Origin: Acidobacteriota bacterium
Lineage (GTDB): Bacteria > Acidobacteriota > Blastocatellia > Pyrinomonadales > Pyrinomonadaceae
Assembly (NCBI GenBank): GCA_019639115.1
Contig: JAHBSM010000002.1
Coordinates: forward strand, 237,425 to 301,424
Direction of reading: 5' to 3'
Length of the DNA stretch: 64,000 nucleotides
A program made the translations under genes and the position numbers. The first letter of the stretch is position 1, and every line of letters starts with the position of its first letter. Positions 9,190-18,299 of this stretch are shown one piece after another. A model generated the notes under the pieces. It ran no database searches. It was not told where the DNA came from and saw nothing but the letters and a program-made list of their open reading frames with translations.

Positions 9190-12100
9190 TTAGCCTTCCG
9201 TAACCGGAACTGGATTCTTAGGTGGAAAGCCCGTTGCGTTATCAGCCGGATCTTGCTCCCAGTCACCTGGACTGGACACCCCTCGTTCGCGTTCCGCGAT
9301 AACTCGCTCCGCACTTGGCCGTCCGAATTTATAAAAGATTGCCGGGGTAACAATTTGGTCGAGCAGAGTCGAGGTCAGGATGCCGCCTAAAACGACAACT
9401 GCGAGTGGATGCAGGATCTCTTTTCCCGGGGCGTCGGCGGCAAGGATGAAGGGTATGAGCGAAAGCCCCGCGGTTAGAGCGGTCATAAGGACGGGAACGA
9501 GCCTTTCCAATGAACCGCGGACTATCATGTGTTCGGTAAAATCCTCGCCCTCCTCTTTCATCAAGTGCAGGTAATGCGAGATCATCATGATCCCGTTCCG
9601 CGATGTGATCCCAACCAGCGATACGAATCCGACCATTGTCGCGATCGAAAACACGCCGCCCGAGAGATGCAAGGCCCAGACGGCTCCTATCAACGCTAGG
9701 GGGATGTTTATCATTACCTGAAGCGCTACCCGCCAGTCGCCAAAGGCTTTTATCAGAAGAAAAAAGATCGCAACAAGCGAGAAGATCGAAAGTAGCGATA
9801 AAGTTCTGTTAGCCTCCTGCGATGCCTGAAACTGCCCTCCATATTCGAGGAAGTAGCCGGTCGGCAGTTGAACTTGTGTTGCGACACGGCTTTGAATGTC
9901 ACTCACGACGGAGCCAAGATCACGTCCCGCGACGTTCGCTCCAATTACAATTCGGCGTTTTGTGTCCTCACGTAAGATCTGGTTCGGTCCCGGAAAATTC
10001 TCAACGGCAGCCACCGCCGAAATAGGAATTTGGGTTCCCTGCGGTGTGTCAATGGTGACATTCTGGAGCGCATCCAGACTGTTGCGAGACGCCTCATCAA
10101 AACGAACCACCACGTCATAACGTCGAGCTCCATCAATGGCTTGCGAGACGGTTCGCCCATTCAAAGCTGTTTCCAATGTCTGCGTAACCTCGCCCGGCCG
10201 CAGTCCATATTGCGCCGCCTTGACGCGGTCAACATTAAATCGCACCTGCGGGATCAGCACCTGCCGCTCAACCGAAACGTCCGTTGCCCCTTCGACGGTT
10301 TGGATCGTATTGCGAATCTCCTCAGCCTTTGAACGCAGTGTAGCCAGATCGTCGCCGAACAACTTGACCGCGATCTGGGCTCTAACACCGGACTGCAAAT
10401 GATCCAACCGATGAGAGATCGGCTGTCCTACATTAGTGGTAACTCCGGGAACGACCGCGAGTTTGTCTCGGATCGCCGAAAGGATCTCCTCACGCGAACG
10501 ATCCGATTTCTTTAAATCAACATCGATCTCGGTGTAGTGAACACCTTCGGCATGTTCGTCGAGCTCGGCCCTTCCCGTCCTACGTCCGGTCGATATAACT
10601 TCGGGCACCTCTAAGAGTAGTTTCTCGGAAATTTGGCCGATGCGATTGGATTCAGTCAGAGAAGTACCGGGCTGGGCCTGAACATTGACGGTAAGCGTTC
10701 CTTCGTTGAACTCCGGCAAGAATGATGTACCAACAAACGGGAGCGTGGCCATCGTCAAGATGAACACCAGCGCTACCCCGGAGACGACTTTGTAAGGATG
10801 ACGGAGCGTCCAATGTAGAAGCCGCGTGTCGTATTTCTTTAACCAGCGAACTATGAAGCTGTCCTGGTGTTCCTCAGCCGACGAAGACCGAAACCACCGC
10901 CCTATCCTCGCGAAAATAGAGGTACGATTCTCATCTTCGTGATCGATCTCAACCGGATCGTTGACCGGCTTTCTCTCCTTTCGCCTAAATGTTTGCGGCA
11001 ACAGATATGACGCTAAGACGGGCGTCACGGTCAAACTTACGAACAGAGATGCCACGAGTGCCGTAATGTACGCGAGGCCTAAGGGAGCGAGCAATCTTCC
11101 TTCGACCCCTGATAAGGCGAACAGCGGAATAAACACAAGGGCGACGATCACCGTCGCATAAATGATGGAAGAGCGCACCTCGAGCGAGGCGTGATAAATC
11201 ACTTCAATGGAGGGACGCGGATTTTCAAGGTTCCGGTTTTCGCCGAGTCGACGGAAGATATTCTCAATGTCCACGATCGCATCGTCAACCAATTCGCCGA
11301 TCGCTACCGCCAAGCCGCCGAGGGTCATGGTATTAACACTGATCCCGAAAGCGTAGAGAATAAGAAAGGTTACGATGAAGGAAAGCGGAATCGCCGTGAG
11401 TGTAATAAAGGTGGTGCGAAAATTGAGCAAAAACAGAAACAGTACAATCGCGACAAGGATCGCACCGTCACGCAATCCTTCGGTAACGTTGCCGATGGAG
11501 GCGTTGATAAAGTTGGCTTGCCGGAAGAGATTCGGATTTATCTCAACGTCGGGGGGCAGCGTTTTTTGCAGTTCCTTTACCGCTTCGTCAACCTGTTCTG
11601 TCAGATCTTGAGTGCTTGCCCCAGGCTGCTTTTGGACGGAAACAATGACGGCGGGCTTTCCGTTCGTTCCAGCCTCACCCCGCTTTATCTTCGCGCCAAA
11701 CTGTACTTCGGCTACATCACCTAAACGAATAGGCGTGTTGTTACGATACGCGACAACGGTTTGCTTCAGTTCGTCGATCGAATAAAACCTGCCGAGGTTC
11801 CGAACAAGGTACTCCTGCGATTGGGCATCTACAAAGCCACCGGTGGAGTTGATATTCGATTTCTCCAGCGCAACCGAAACATCCTCAATGGTGATGCCAA
11901 ACTGCCTTAGCTTTTCAGGTGAAACAAGAGCCTGATATTGTTTTACGCCTCCTCCGATGGGAATAACCTGAGAAACCCCAGTGATAGTCAACAGCCGAGG
12001 ACGGATGGTCCAGTCTGCCAAGGTTCGCAGTTCCAAAGGGTCAGTCGTTCCATCCTTGCTCGACACCGCGATCAGCATGATCTCGCCCATTATTGACGAG

Positions 12101-12495
12101 ATGGGAGCGAGAAATGGTGACACTCCTTCCGGTAATTGCTCGCGCGCTTCGGTTATCTTTTCCGAAACAAGCTGCCGGTTTCGGTAAATATCCGTTCCCC
12201 ATTCAAACTCAACGTAAACGATGGACAACCCGACGCCGCTTACGGAGCGAACTCGGGACACGCCTGGGACACCATTCATCACGGTCTCGATCGGAAAAGA
12301 CACCTGGGTCTCGACCTCTTCGGGTGCCAAGCCGTTGGCTTCGGTTAGAACCGTGATCGTCGGTTTATTCAGATCCGGAAATACATCAACCGGCAAATTC
12401 AACGCCACGTAACTGCCCCAGACAAGCAAAAGTGCAGAGATCGCGACGACGATCAACCGGTTCTGAAGGGACCATTTGATAACACCATTTAGCAT
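9190..12495 (-). CDS. CusA/CzcA-family RND heavy-metal efflux pump
   Basis: This 1101-residue inner-membrane pump couples proton influx to export of metal from the periplasm or cytoplasm through an adaptor and TolC channel. The layout is typical: first helix in LIVVAISALLLVWGSYVALNLPVDVFPD, two large periplasmic loops, two blocks of transmembrane helices, and a TM4 segment GGLAVAIGELVDDAIVDIEN with the acidic residues expected for proton relay. That TM4 reads GELVDD and differs from DFGLIVDG in the second pump of this window (30812-33916), so the two belong to different subgroups. A Pro-rich cytoplasmic tail extends the C-terminus. Neighbouring cupredoxin, DUF305 and adaptor genes favour Cu(I)/Ag(I). 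Confidence 0.92.
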   Translation of the reverse strand: MLNGVIKWSLQNRLIVVAISALLLVWGSYVALNLPVDVFPDLNKPTITVLTEANGLAPEEVETQVSFPIETVMNGVPGVSRVRSVSGVGLSIVYVEFEWGTDIYRNRQLVSEKITEAREQLPEGVSPFLAPISSIMGEIMLIAVSSKDGTTDPLELRTLADWTIRPRLLTITGVSQVIPIGGGVKQYQALVSPEKLRQFGITIEDVSVALEKSNINSTGGFVDAQSQEYLVRNLGRFYSIDELKQTVVAYRNNTPIRLGDVAEVQFGAKIKRGEAGTNGKPAVIVSVQKQPGASTQDLTEQVDEAVKELQKTLPPDVEINPNLFRQANFINASIGNVTEGLRDGAILVAIVLFLFLLNFRTTFITLTAIPLSFIVTFLILYAFGISVNTMTLGGLAVAIGELVDDAIVDIENIFRRLGENRNLENPRPSIEVIYHASLEVRSSIIYATVIVALVFIPLFALSGVEGRLLAPLGLAYITALVASLFVSLTVTPVLASYLLPQTFRRKERKPVNDPVEIDHEDENRTSIFARIGRWFRSSSAEEHQDSFIVRWLKKYDTRLLHWTLRHPYKVVSGVALVFILTMATLPFVGTSFLPEFNEGTLTVNVQAQPGTSLTESNRIGQISEKLLLEVPEVISTGRRTGRAELDEHAEGVHYTEIDVDLKKSDRSREEILSAIRDKLAVVPGVTTNVGQPISHRLDHLQSGVRAQIAVKLFGDDLATLRSKAEEIRNTIQTVEGATDVSVERQVLIPQVRFNVDRVKAAQYGLRPGEVTQTLETALNGRTVSQAIDGARRYDVVVRFDEASRNSLDALQNVTIDTPQGTQIPISAVAAVENFPGPNQILREDTKRRIVIGANVAGRDLGSVVSDIQSRVATQVQLPTGYFLEYGGQFQASQEANRTLSLLSIFSLVAIFFLLIKAFGDWRVALQVMINIPLALIGAVWALHLSGGVFSIATMVGFVSLVGITSRNGIMMISHYLHLMKEEGEDFTEHMIVRGSLERLVPVLMTALTAGLSLIPFILAADAPGKEILHPLAVVVLGGILTSTLLDQIVTPAIFYKFGRPSAERVIAERERGVSSPGDWEQDPADNATGFPPKNPVPVTEG

Positions 12496-12517
12496 TTTGA
12501 ATCAGGTGCGCGGACTT

Positions 12518-13195
12518 CTATTTGCTCCACTTCGCCTTCCACTCGCTCATCATCTTTATCTCAGCTTCTTGAGCTTTGATAATCTGACCGGCTAGCGTTT
12601 TGATCTCATCCTTTTCACTTTTCTGCAATGCTTCTTTCGCCATTGTGACGGCTCCAACATGATGAGGAGTCATCATGTCGATAAACGCTAGGTCAAATTC
12701 CTTGTCTTTGGAATTTGTAAGTTTTGCCATATCCATCTTCATGGAATCCATCATCCTCGGCATTTCCATGTTCATGGCGGCCGGCTTGCCTGCAAACCAT
12801 TTCTCACGCCAATTTTTCATCTGGCCGATCTCCTTTTCCTGATCGGCAATGATCTGAGCGGCGAACTTCTTAATGTCGGCATTCTGCGTTTTGCCGTCTA
12901 CCATCTTCGCCATGTCCACGGCTCCCTTATGATGGGCGGTCATCGTGTCGATAAACTGCAGATCGTAAGGCTGGCTCGCTGCATTCGGCGAACTTTTCAT
13001 TGCCGAATGATCCATGGTCATGTTCGAGTTCATCGGCATCGAATTGTGATCCATGCCGTTCATATTCATTGCCGAATTCGAATTCTTCATCATCGAATTG
13101 TGATTCATGGAACCAGAGTTACTGCCCGCCTGACCGCACGCGGCCAAGCCTACGGCAGCCAGCCCAAACGTGGCCGTCAATAATAGTGTTTTCAT
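12518..13195 (-). CDS. DUF305 lipoprotein with Met/His/Asn-rich segment
   Basis: This 225-residue protein begins at the ATG at 13195 with a lipoprotein signal and lipobox LAAC (Cys about 19), so it should be anchored to a membrane on the periplasmic side. Residues about 25-75 are low complexity, built from NHNSMM, MNMNGMDHNSM and MTMDHSAM units that could bind Cu(I) or Ag(I) through Met and His. Two DUF305 repeats follow, each with a signature HH pair: FIDTMTAHHKGAVDMAKM and FIDMMTPHHVGAVTMAKE. DUF305 is a four-helix ferritin-like family linked to copper resistance. It lies 22 bp after the RND pump start, in the same operon. Confidence 0.85.
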   Translation of the reverse strand: MKTLLLTATFGLAAVGLAACGQAGSNSGSMNHNSMMKNSNSAMNMNGMDHNSMPMNSNMTMDHSAMKSSPNAASQPYDLQFIDTMTAHHKGAVDMAKMVDGKTQNADIKKFAAQIIADQEKEIGQMKNWREKWFAGKPAAMNMEMPRMMDSMKMDMAKLTNSKDKEFDLAFIDMMTPHHVGAVTMAKEALQKSEKDEIKTLAGQIIKAQEAEIKMMSEWKAKWSK

Positions 13196-13223
13196 TTTCG
13201 TCCCCCTTTTGACTGAAGCTCTA

Positions 13224-13586
13224 TCAACCTTCGCTAACGACAATGCTTCCCTTATACATGCCCATTCCGCAGGCAAATGATATTTGTCCCGACTCCTTCG
13301 GCGTGATGCTGACAACGACGTCCTTACCCACAGGCAGAGCTTTGCTGATCCCTAGCTTTGCAAATACGACTTTGCTGCCGCAGTTCTTGTCGTTCGCTCG
13401 GTTAAACACAAGATTTAGCTTATGACCGGCTTCTATATCGATCGACGAAGGCGAAAAGCCGTTCTTATCCACCTTTACCTTCACGGTCCGCGTGTGGGCC
13501 TCAACTACGGCGGTCATTACGCCGAAGGCTCCTCCAGCTATAACTATCACTGCTGTTAATGTCAGAAATATTTTGAATTTGGTCAT
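13224..13586 (-). CDS. Secreted cupredoxin-domain protein
   Basis: This 120-residue protein has a signal peptide or membrane anchor (about 5-30) and one cupredoxin-like domain. The likely copper ligands sit in NDKNCGSKVVF and the closing loop SFACGMGMYKG, a Cys-Gly-Met-Gly-Met arrangement with one thiol and two thioethers. The same fold and loop end the next protein (13621-14880; FACGMDMLSG), so the two arose by domain duplication. ATG at 13586 was chosen because the upstream in-frame residues (MRSNLKGERE) overlap the ribosome-binding region. Likely role: periplasmic Cu(I)/Ag(I) carrier for the RND pump. Confidence 0.8.
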   Translation of the reverse strand: MTKFKIFLTLTAVIVIAGGAFGVMTAVVEAHTRTVKVKVDKNGFSPSSIDIEAGHKLNLVFNRANDKNCGSKVVFAKLGISKALPVGKDVVVSITPKESGQISFACGMGMYKGSIVVSEG

Positions 13587-13620
13587 TTCTCGTTCTCCCT
13601 TTAAGTTACTTCTCAAAATT

Positions 13621-14880
13621 TTAGTTTTCGGTCACGATGACTTTGCCGCTGAGCATGTCCATTCCGCATGCAAACGCGATCTCGCCGGCGTCGGTTGGAG
13701 TGAATTCGACCAGGACGGTCTCGCCGACTGCCAGTTTCTTGCGGATTTTTTGCTTGGCAAAGACGACTTCGCCGCCGCAGTTTTCCGAGTCGGCTCGATA
13801 GAACGCCAATTTGACCGGCTGGCCTTTAACAACCGGAATCGATGACGGCTCGTAACCGTTCGATGAAACGGTAATTTTTGTCGCACCTGCGGGCACATTC
13901 GCCGCCTTCACCTGTTTAGCCGAACCTGCCGGAACATTTACGACAAACGGAACGCTGATGACCTTCCCGCCGCGTTGAAACTGTGCCCAAAGCTTGTAAA
14001 GCCCAGCCCGTGGAAAAGCCGTGTGTGCCGAAACTTCGTAAGCACTCGGTTTGTTCGATTCTTTCGAATCTGCCCCGTGCGAATGACCGTCGGCGTTATG
14101 ATCTTTTTCCTTCATATCGCCGTCCATCTTCATCCCGTCCATCTTTTCGCCTTTCGCCATCGGGTGAGCATGGACAAAGTCAACGAGGTCTTCGCTGATA
14201 ATGACGAAGTGCGCCAATTCGCCCAGGTAATTTTGCAGATCGGTCGCAGGCTTTCCGGTTTTTGCGTCAAAGACCGCGAAATCAAGCGTCAGTTCCTGTC
14301 CCGCTTCGATCTTCGCACTCGGCTTCATCGTCACTTTCACGCCATCGACAGATTTTTCCAGTTTTGTATCCGCAACGAGAGCGACTTTCGTTCTTTCAGT
14401 TCCCGAGACCTTCACATCAATGCGTTCGACCACTTGCTTCGCATTAGGCGGCGTGAAGTCGGCGTAGAACTTATAATCGCCGCCGTTCGGAAACGTGTGC
14501 TGCACTCGATAAGATCCGTCGGCTGACGGCTCGGGATGGACGTGATAGAACTCGGAAAGGTCCTTCGAGACGATCAGCAAGTGCATCGGCTTTTCGTGAA
14601 CGACCTGCAGATCCTTCACCACCGCATTCTTACTGTCCTTAACGGTAAAAACCAGCATCGCCGGAGCACCGGCCTGAATCTGACCCGGCTCCGTTTTGAA
14701 ATCAACTTTGAATGCTGAATCCGAAACTGCCGCGTTCGCGGAATTTGTTTCGCTAGCAACCGTATTCGCGACATTTACGTTGTCAACGCGTTGCGAATTT
14801 GTCCCGCTAGTACATGCCGTAAAAAAGACGGCAATAGTTGAAATTATTAAAACGGTTCCCAAAATAAATATTTTTCTCAT
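13621..14880 (-). CDS. Copper-island lipoprotein: immunoglobulin-like domains plus C-terminal cupredoxin
   Basis: This 419-residue lipoprotein has lipobox FFTAC (Cys about 22) and an Asn/Ala/Val/Thr linker. The middle has two related beta-sandwich parts with HLLIVSKDLSEFYHVHPEP (about 110) and HFVIISEDLVDFVHAHPMA (about 235), each offering paired His. A charged insert follows, KMDGDMKEKDHNADGHSHGAD, rich in His and Met. The last 85 residues are a cupredoxin-like domain (SENCGGEVVF ... FACGMDMLSG) nearly repeated in the small protein at 13224-13586. It is probably a periplasmic copper or silver collector working with the RND system; this is inferred from residues and context. Confidence 0.78.
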   Translation of the reverse strand: MRKIFILGTVLIISTIAVFFTACTSGTNSQRVDNVNVANTVASETNSANAAVSDSAFKVDFKTEPGQIQAGAPAMLVFTVKDSKNAVVKDLQVVHEKPMHLLIVSKDLSEFYHVHPEPSADGSYRVQHTFPNGGDYKFYADFTPPNAKQVVERIDVKVSGTERTKVALVADTKLEKSVDGVKVTMKPSAKIEAGQELTLDFAVFDAKTGKPATDLQNYLGELAHFVIISEDLVDFVHAHPMAKGEKMDGMKMDGDMKEKDHNADGHSHGADSKESNKPSAYEVSAHTAFPRAGLYKLWAQFQRGGKVISVPFVVNVPAGSAKQVKAANVPAGATKITVSSNGYEPSSIPVVKGQPVKLAFYRADSENCGGEVVFAKQKIRKKLAVGETVLVEFTPTDAGEIAFACGMDMLSGKVIVTEN

Positions 14881-14895
14881 ATTCCTTTTCCTTAA

Positions 14896-15669
14896 TCACT
14901 TGGTGGCCAAGTAGTAAATCCAGAAAGAATCTTTGTCCGCGATCACCTGATCGCCCTTCATGTTGTATGCCTTGACATCCGACATACCGGTATCTTCAAG
15001 CTGCTTGATCTGTCGGCTGACGTTAATGTAATAAACGAGCAGCGAAAAACGGTGGTCTTGATCATTGACGATGCCGTATTCGTCATTGAAAACCTCGTGT
15101 TTTCTCATCCGCAGATGACGTGGCAAAAAGAAGACGTACGAAAGTAGATTCTTTACGAACGATAAATTGAATTTAGGTTCAGTAAGCCAATACGGTTTTC
15201 TAAAGTGTCGGTAATCGCGATTATGGCTCGAAAACATTATCATTCCGCCTTTTTTCAGTACGCGATTCATTTCGTTTAGTATTCTTATCCGGTCTTCGTG
15301 CAAGACGACATCAATACCGTTGTAAGAAAATAGGACAAAATCAAAGGCCTCATCATTGAACTCGCCCAAATCTCTGGCATCACCGACAATGAAAGTGCCA
15401 GTCGGATATTTTTTCTTAACCCGGACGATAAATTCCGGCACATAATCAATGCCCGTATAAGCAGAAGCACGCGGTAACAAGTATTGAGTTGTTCTACCTC
15501 CGCCTACTCCGATATCCAAAATTCTTGCCTTCTCGATTTTCGAAGACAGATGTTCAAAAAGTCCCTTCTCAGCAGGGAAAAGTTCCGTGAGTCCGTCATA
15601 GTAATCGAGCACTTTGGCATTCGCGTAAGTCTTTCGATTTATCGAGACAATTTCCGATTGTTCGTTCAT
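14896..15669 (-). CDS. Class I SAM-dependent methyltransferase in the Cus-like block
   Basis: This 257-residue methyltransferase has motif I LDIGVGGGRTTQYL, the ribose-binding acid in YTGIDYVPEF, VGDARDLGEF and a DFVLFSYNGID motif IV. It is only distantly related to the other three methyltransferases in the window. It lies 21 bp after the start-side gene for the RND adaptor and 15 bp before the cupredoxin lipoprotein, so it is part of the operon rather than a bystander. The substrate is not evident; the residues after motif VI (SSHNRDYRHFRKPYW) are aromatic and basic, suggesting a polar acceptor. Confidence 0.82.
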   Translation of the reverse strand: MNEQSEIVSINRKTYANAKVLDYYDGLTELFPAEKGLFEHLSSKIEKARILDIGVGGGRTTQYLLPRASAYTGIDYVPEFIVRVKKKYPTGTFIVGDARDLGEFNDEAFDFVLFSYNGIDVVLHEDRIRILNEMNRVLKKGGMIMFSSHNRDYRHFRKPYWLTEPKFNLSFVKNLLSYVFFLPRHLRMRKHEVFNDEYGIVNDQDHRFSLLVYYINVSRQIKQLEDTGMSDVKAYNMKGDQVIADKDSFWIYYLATK

Positions 15670-15690
15670 TTCATGGGCTGTACCCGTAAC

Positions 15691-17685
15691 TCACTCCCCC
15701 GCCTGAGTAGTCCGTAGCTGATAAACTCCTTCGATAACGACTCGATCGCCCTCTTTTAATCCTGATACGATCTCGTAGAAATCCGCACCTTCCGCTCCGA
15801 GTGCGACCTGACGCTTCTCGAACGTCTCCCCGCCGTCGAAGATAAACACAAAAGTCTCTGCCTGCTCACGAACTACCGCTGACTTCGGCACGGCCAGAAC
15901 TTGCCTGTTGCCGCTCGTGTCGATCGTGATCTCGATAAAATTGCCATCCTTGAGACGGTTGAAAGGATTCTTGACCTCATATATGACCGGCACGGTCCGC
16001 GTCTGGTCATTTACGGTTTGCCCGATCGAGACCAGGCGTCCGTCACCGTCAGCCGTACCGATCGTGTAAACCTCTCCGAGCAAAGCCGAAGATGTGAAAC
16101 TTGCTCTCGTGGATTCGCGAATCGTCGCGAGATCTTTCTCAAAAACCTGAGCTTCTAAAAGGACGGTGGACAAATTCACGACGTTCAGTAACTCGGCTCC
16201 GCTCGCGACCTGCTGGCCGCTCGTGGCTTTGATCTGGTCGATTATCCCCGTTATGGGCGAAATCAAAGGGAAATTTCGAGACGGTTGTCTGACGGTAGGC
16301 GAGCGGAAAATAGCCTGCCCTGCCTGAGCCGATTTGATCTGGTCGCCCAATAAAATAACCTGCTTATCGGCTGCAGCTACCTCATCGTCGATGACATTAA
16401 CGGCTGTTTGAGCTTCTTCGACACGTTTTCGAGGCACTGCACCAACCTCAAGAAGATTCTGCGACCTTCGAAGTTCACGCTGCGCCTGAGCGAGACGCGT
16501 CCTTGCCTGGCCCGCAGTGGCACGTGTCTGTGCTTGCTGCGACTGTAGCGAAAGGACCGTATTTCGCAGTTCCAACTTTCGAGCCTCGACCTCCCGCTGC
16601 TGCGCCTCGACATCAAGTCTTTGCGACTCAAGCTCGGTCTGTCCCGAAACGTCAAGAACCTGTTCAACGTATCCGATCTGTTCGCCGCGACCGACGGCAG
16701 AACCCAAAGCCACCGCCTGATTAAGCACGATCCTTCCCGGCACTTGTGCAGTAACCACACCTTTGGCGTCCGGTCGAGGCCTAACCACGCCTGTGGTTTT
16801 CAGGCCGCTAGTGATTTGCCTTGTGTCGATCAACTGGGTCTTTATCCCAAAAAGTAGCTGGGATTCTTTCGGCAAGGTGATCGTCGTACCTTTCGGTAAT
16901 TCGTTTACCGCCGCCGTTGAAAAAGCATCGGACGGAATCGCCGCCGTTTCGCGGGTCTGAGAAGGCGGAAGAAGATACGCCAAGGCAACCGCACCCAATA
17001 GAAACACCGTGAGAACAACCGCACCTGCCGGTGCTAATCGCCGAAAAGACGCATCCCCTTTTCTTTTTAAAGCATAAAAGACGACGGCAAACGAGACACC
17101 CGAAAGTACAAGCAGAACCAGGAGGCCGATCCAAAAGGACTTGCGAATAGGTGCTCGAGATACCGTGACAGGAAAATCGGCCGAAAACGTACGCTTGTCT
17201 TCGGTGGTTATCGCAACAACCAACTTGTAATCGCCCGAGCTGTCGAACTGGTAGGAACTTCGGTATAAGCCGCCCGGCTCTTCCGTCGCCGCGATATTCC
17301 CGGCAATCACCGCACCGTCAGGTCTTGTGATGCTAAACACGACAGCGGCCTTTTCGACCGGCAGCGGCCCCGAACCGAACCCGCCCTGAACCGTTTCGCT
17401 TAGCGAAACAATTACATGCCCCGTTTCACCTGAGCGCGGATCGCCAGGAAGCCGTTTCATAATGACAGTCAGTTCGCCGCTGTCGTTCTTCACATTCCGT
17501 TCAGAGGTGATCGTCGAGATCGCACCTGACGCCGTTCCTGCGGGTGCTTGTCCGTTCACAGCCAAGGCTGTCATGAGACACAGAGCGACGACCCACAAGT
17601 CGGCAAAGGACGATATACGAAATCGCCTCACCCCGGGACAACCGGAACGATCCCTTAGCACTAAGTTTTTGATCGACCTATCCAT
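15691..17685 (-). CDS. RND efflux periplasmic adaptor with extra N-terminal FixH-like domain
   Basis: This 664-residue membrane-fusion protein links the RND pump to the TolC channel. After a signal anchor (about 30-47), residues 60-180 form a beta domain resembling the FixH-like protein at 19854-20486, closed by a membrane segment (IGLLVLLVLSGVSFAVVFYA) and a second one (VLTVFLLGAVALAYLLPP). The adaptor proper starts near 270: barrel-sandwich TAQVPGRI, a long coiled-coil hairpin (about 330-450, ELESQRLDVEAQQREVEARK) and the second half SPITGIIDQIKATSGQQV. Ordinary CusB/CzcB adaptors are about 400-530 residues, so this is a domain fusion. Its ATG overlaps the previous stop as TAATG. Confidence 0.85.
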   Translation of the reverse strand: MDRSIKNLVLRDRSGCPGVRRFRISSFADLWVVALCLMTALAVNGQAPAGTASGAISTITSERNVKNDSGELTVIMKRLPGDPRSGETGHVIVSLSETVQGGFGSGPLPVEKAAVVFSITRPDGAVIAGNIAATEEPGGLYRSSYQFDSSGDYKLVVAITTEDKRTFSADFPVTVSRAPIRKSFWIGLLVLLVLSGVSFAVVFYALKRKGDASFRRLAPAGAVVLTVFLLGAVALAYLLPPSQTRETAAIPSDAFSTAAVNELPKGTTITLPKESQLLFGIKTQLIDTRQITSGLKTTGVVRPRPDAKGVVTAQVPGRIVLNQAVALGSAVGRGEQIGYVEQVLDVSGQTELESQRLDVEAQQREVEARKLELRNTVLSLQSQQAQTRATAGQARTRLAQAQRELRRSQNLLEVGAVPRKRVEEAQTAVNVIDDEVAAADKQVILLGDQIKSAQAGQAIFRSPTVRQPSRNFPLISPITGIIDQIKATSGQQVASGAELLNVVNLSTVLLEAQVFEKDLATIRESTRASFTSSALLGEVYTIGTADGDGRLVSIGQTVNDQTRTVPVIYEVKNPFNRLKDGNFIEITIDTSGNRQVLAVPKSAVVREQAETFVFIFDGGETFEKRQVALGAEGADFYEIVSGLKEGDRVVIEGVYQLRTTQAGE

Positions 17686-18299
17686 TAATGTGTGTGTGCC
17701 TTGCCGTACAGAGCCTGCATCGACAGAACGTCGATCCTTATGGCGTCAGTGATTGCTTTTGCCAGATCATCCTTCGCACCGTTTGCCTTGATATCAGCCC
17801 CTAGTAGCAGATCGTCATCATGGCCCTTTCCTGCAAACTGGCTGAGAAAGCCGGCCGGCACGCCTTCCGCCTTGACCTCTTTGATATAAGGCGACCCGTC
17901 TTTGTTCTCATATATAACCATGATCTCTTTACCGGCCGCCTTGACGATCGTGACCGATCCGACCTGCGTTTTTGTGCCGCTGGCGGTGGAAAAACCCGGA
18001 TAGGAATGATGATCTTTTTCGGTGACTTTTCCGCCCGTATCTTTTTCGATAGATGCGATCTGAGCGTCGGTTAACTCCTTGTGCATGGCCGTAAATGTCT
18101 GGGCGCTAGGAAGCGCCGCTTTGACCGAGGCCGGAATCTCGTCTGCTTTCGCTGGCGCGGCAGCGTTGTTTGCTGCAATCGAGTTCGCGGGCGCTTTGTT
18201 CGCAGTAGCTGTGTTGGCGGCGGGGTTTGTCGTTCCACCGGAACACGCTAGTGACAACAGGCTCGCGGTAAGTGCAATTACGAATATGAATATTTTCAT
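17685..18299 (-). CDS. FMN_bind-like lipoprotein lacking a flavinylation motif
   Basis: This 204-residue protein starts with a lipoprotein signal (lipobox LACSG) and an Ala/Asn-rich linker typical of the host. The rest resembles FMN_bind domains: GKEIMVIYENKDGSPYIKEVKA, then FLSQFAGKGHDDDLLLGADI and a final helix. In true flavinylated members a D/S-G-A-T-x-S/T motif accepts FMN; here the matching place reads ADIKANGAKDDLAKA and has no Ser/Thr, so covalent flavin is unlikely. It overlaps the tolC stop as ATGA. The His-rich end GKAHTH could touch metal. The link to redox chemistry is an inference from fold similarity. Confidence 0.6.
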   Translation of the reverse strand: MKIFIFVIALTASLLSLACSGGTTNPAANTATANKAPANSIAANNAAAPAKADEIPASVKAALPSAQTFTAMHKELTDAQIASIEKDTGGKVTEKDHHSYPGFSTASGTKTQVGSVTIVKAAGKEIMVIYENKDGSPYIKEVKAEGVPAGFLSQFAGKGHDDDLLLGADIKANGAKDDLAKAITDAIRIDVLSMQALYGKAHTH

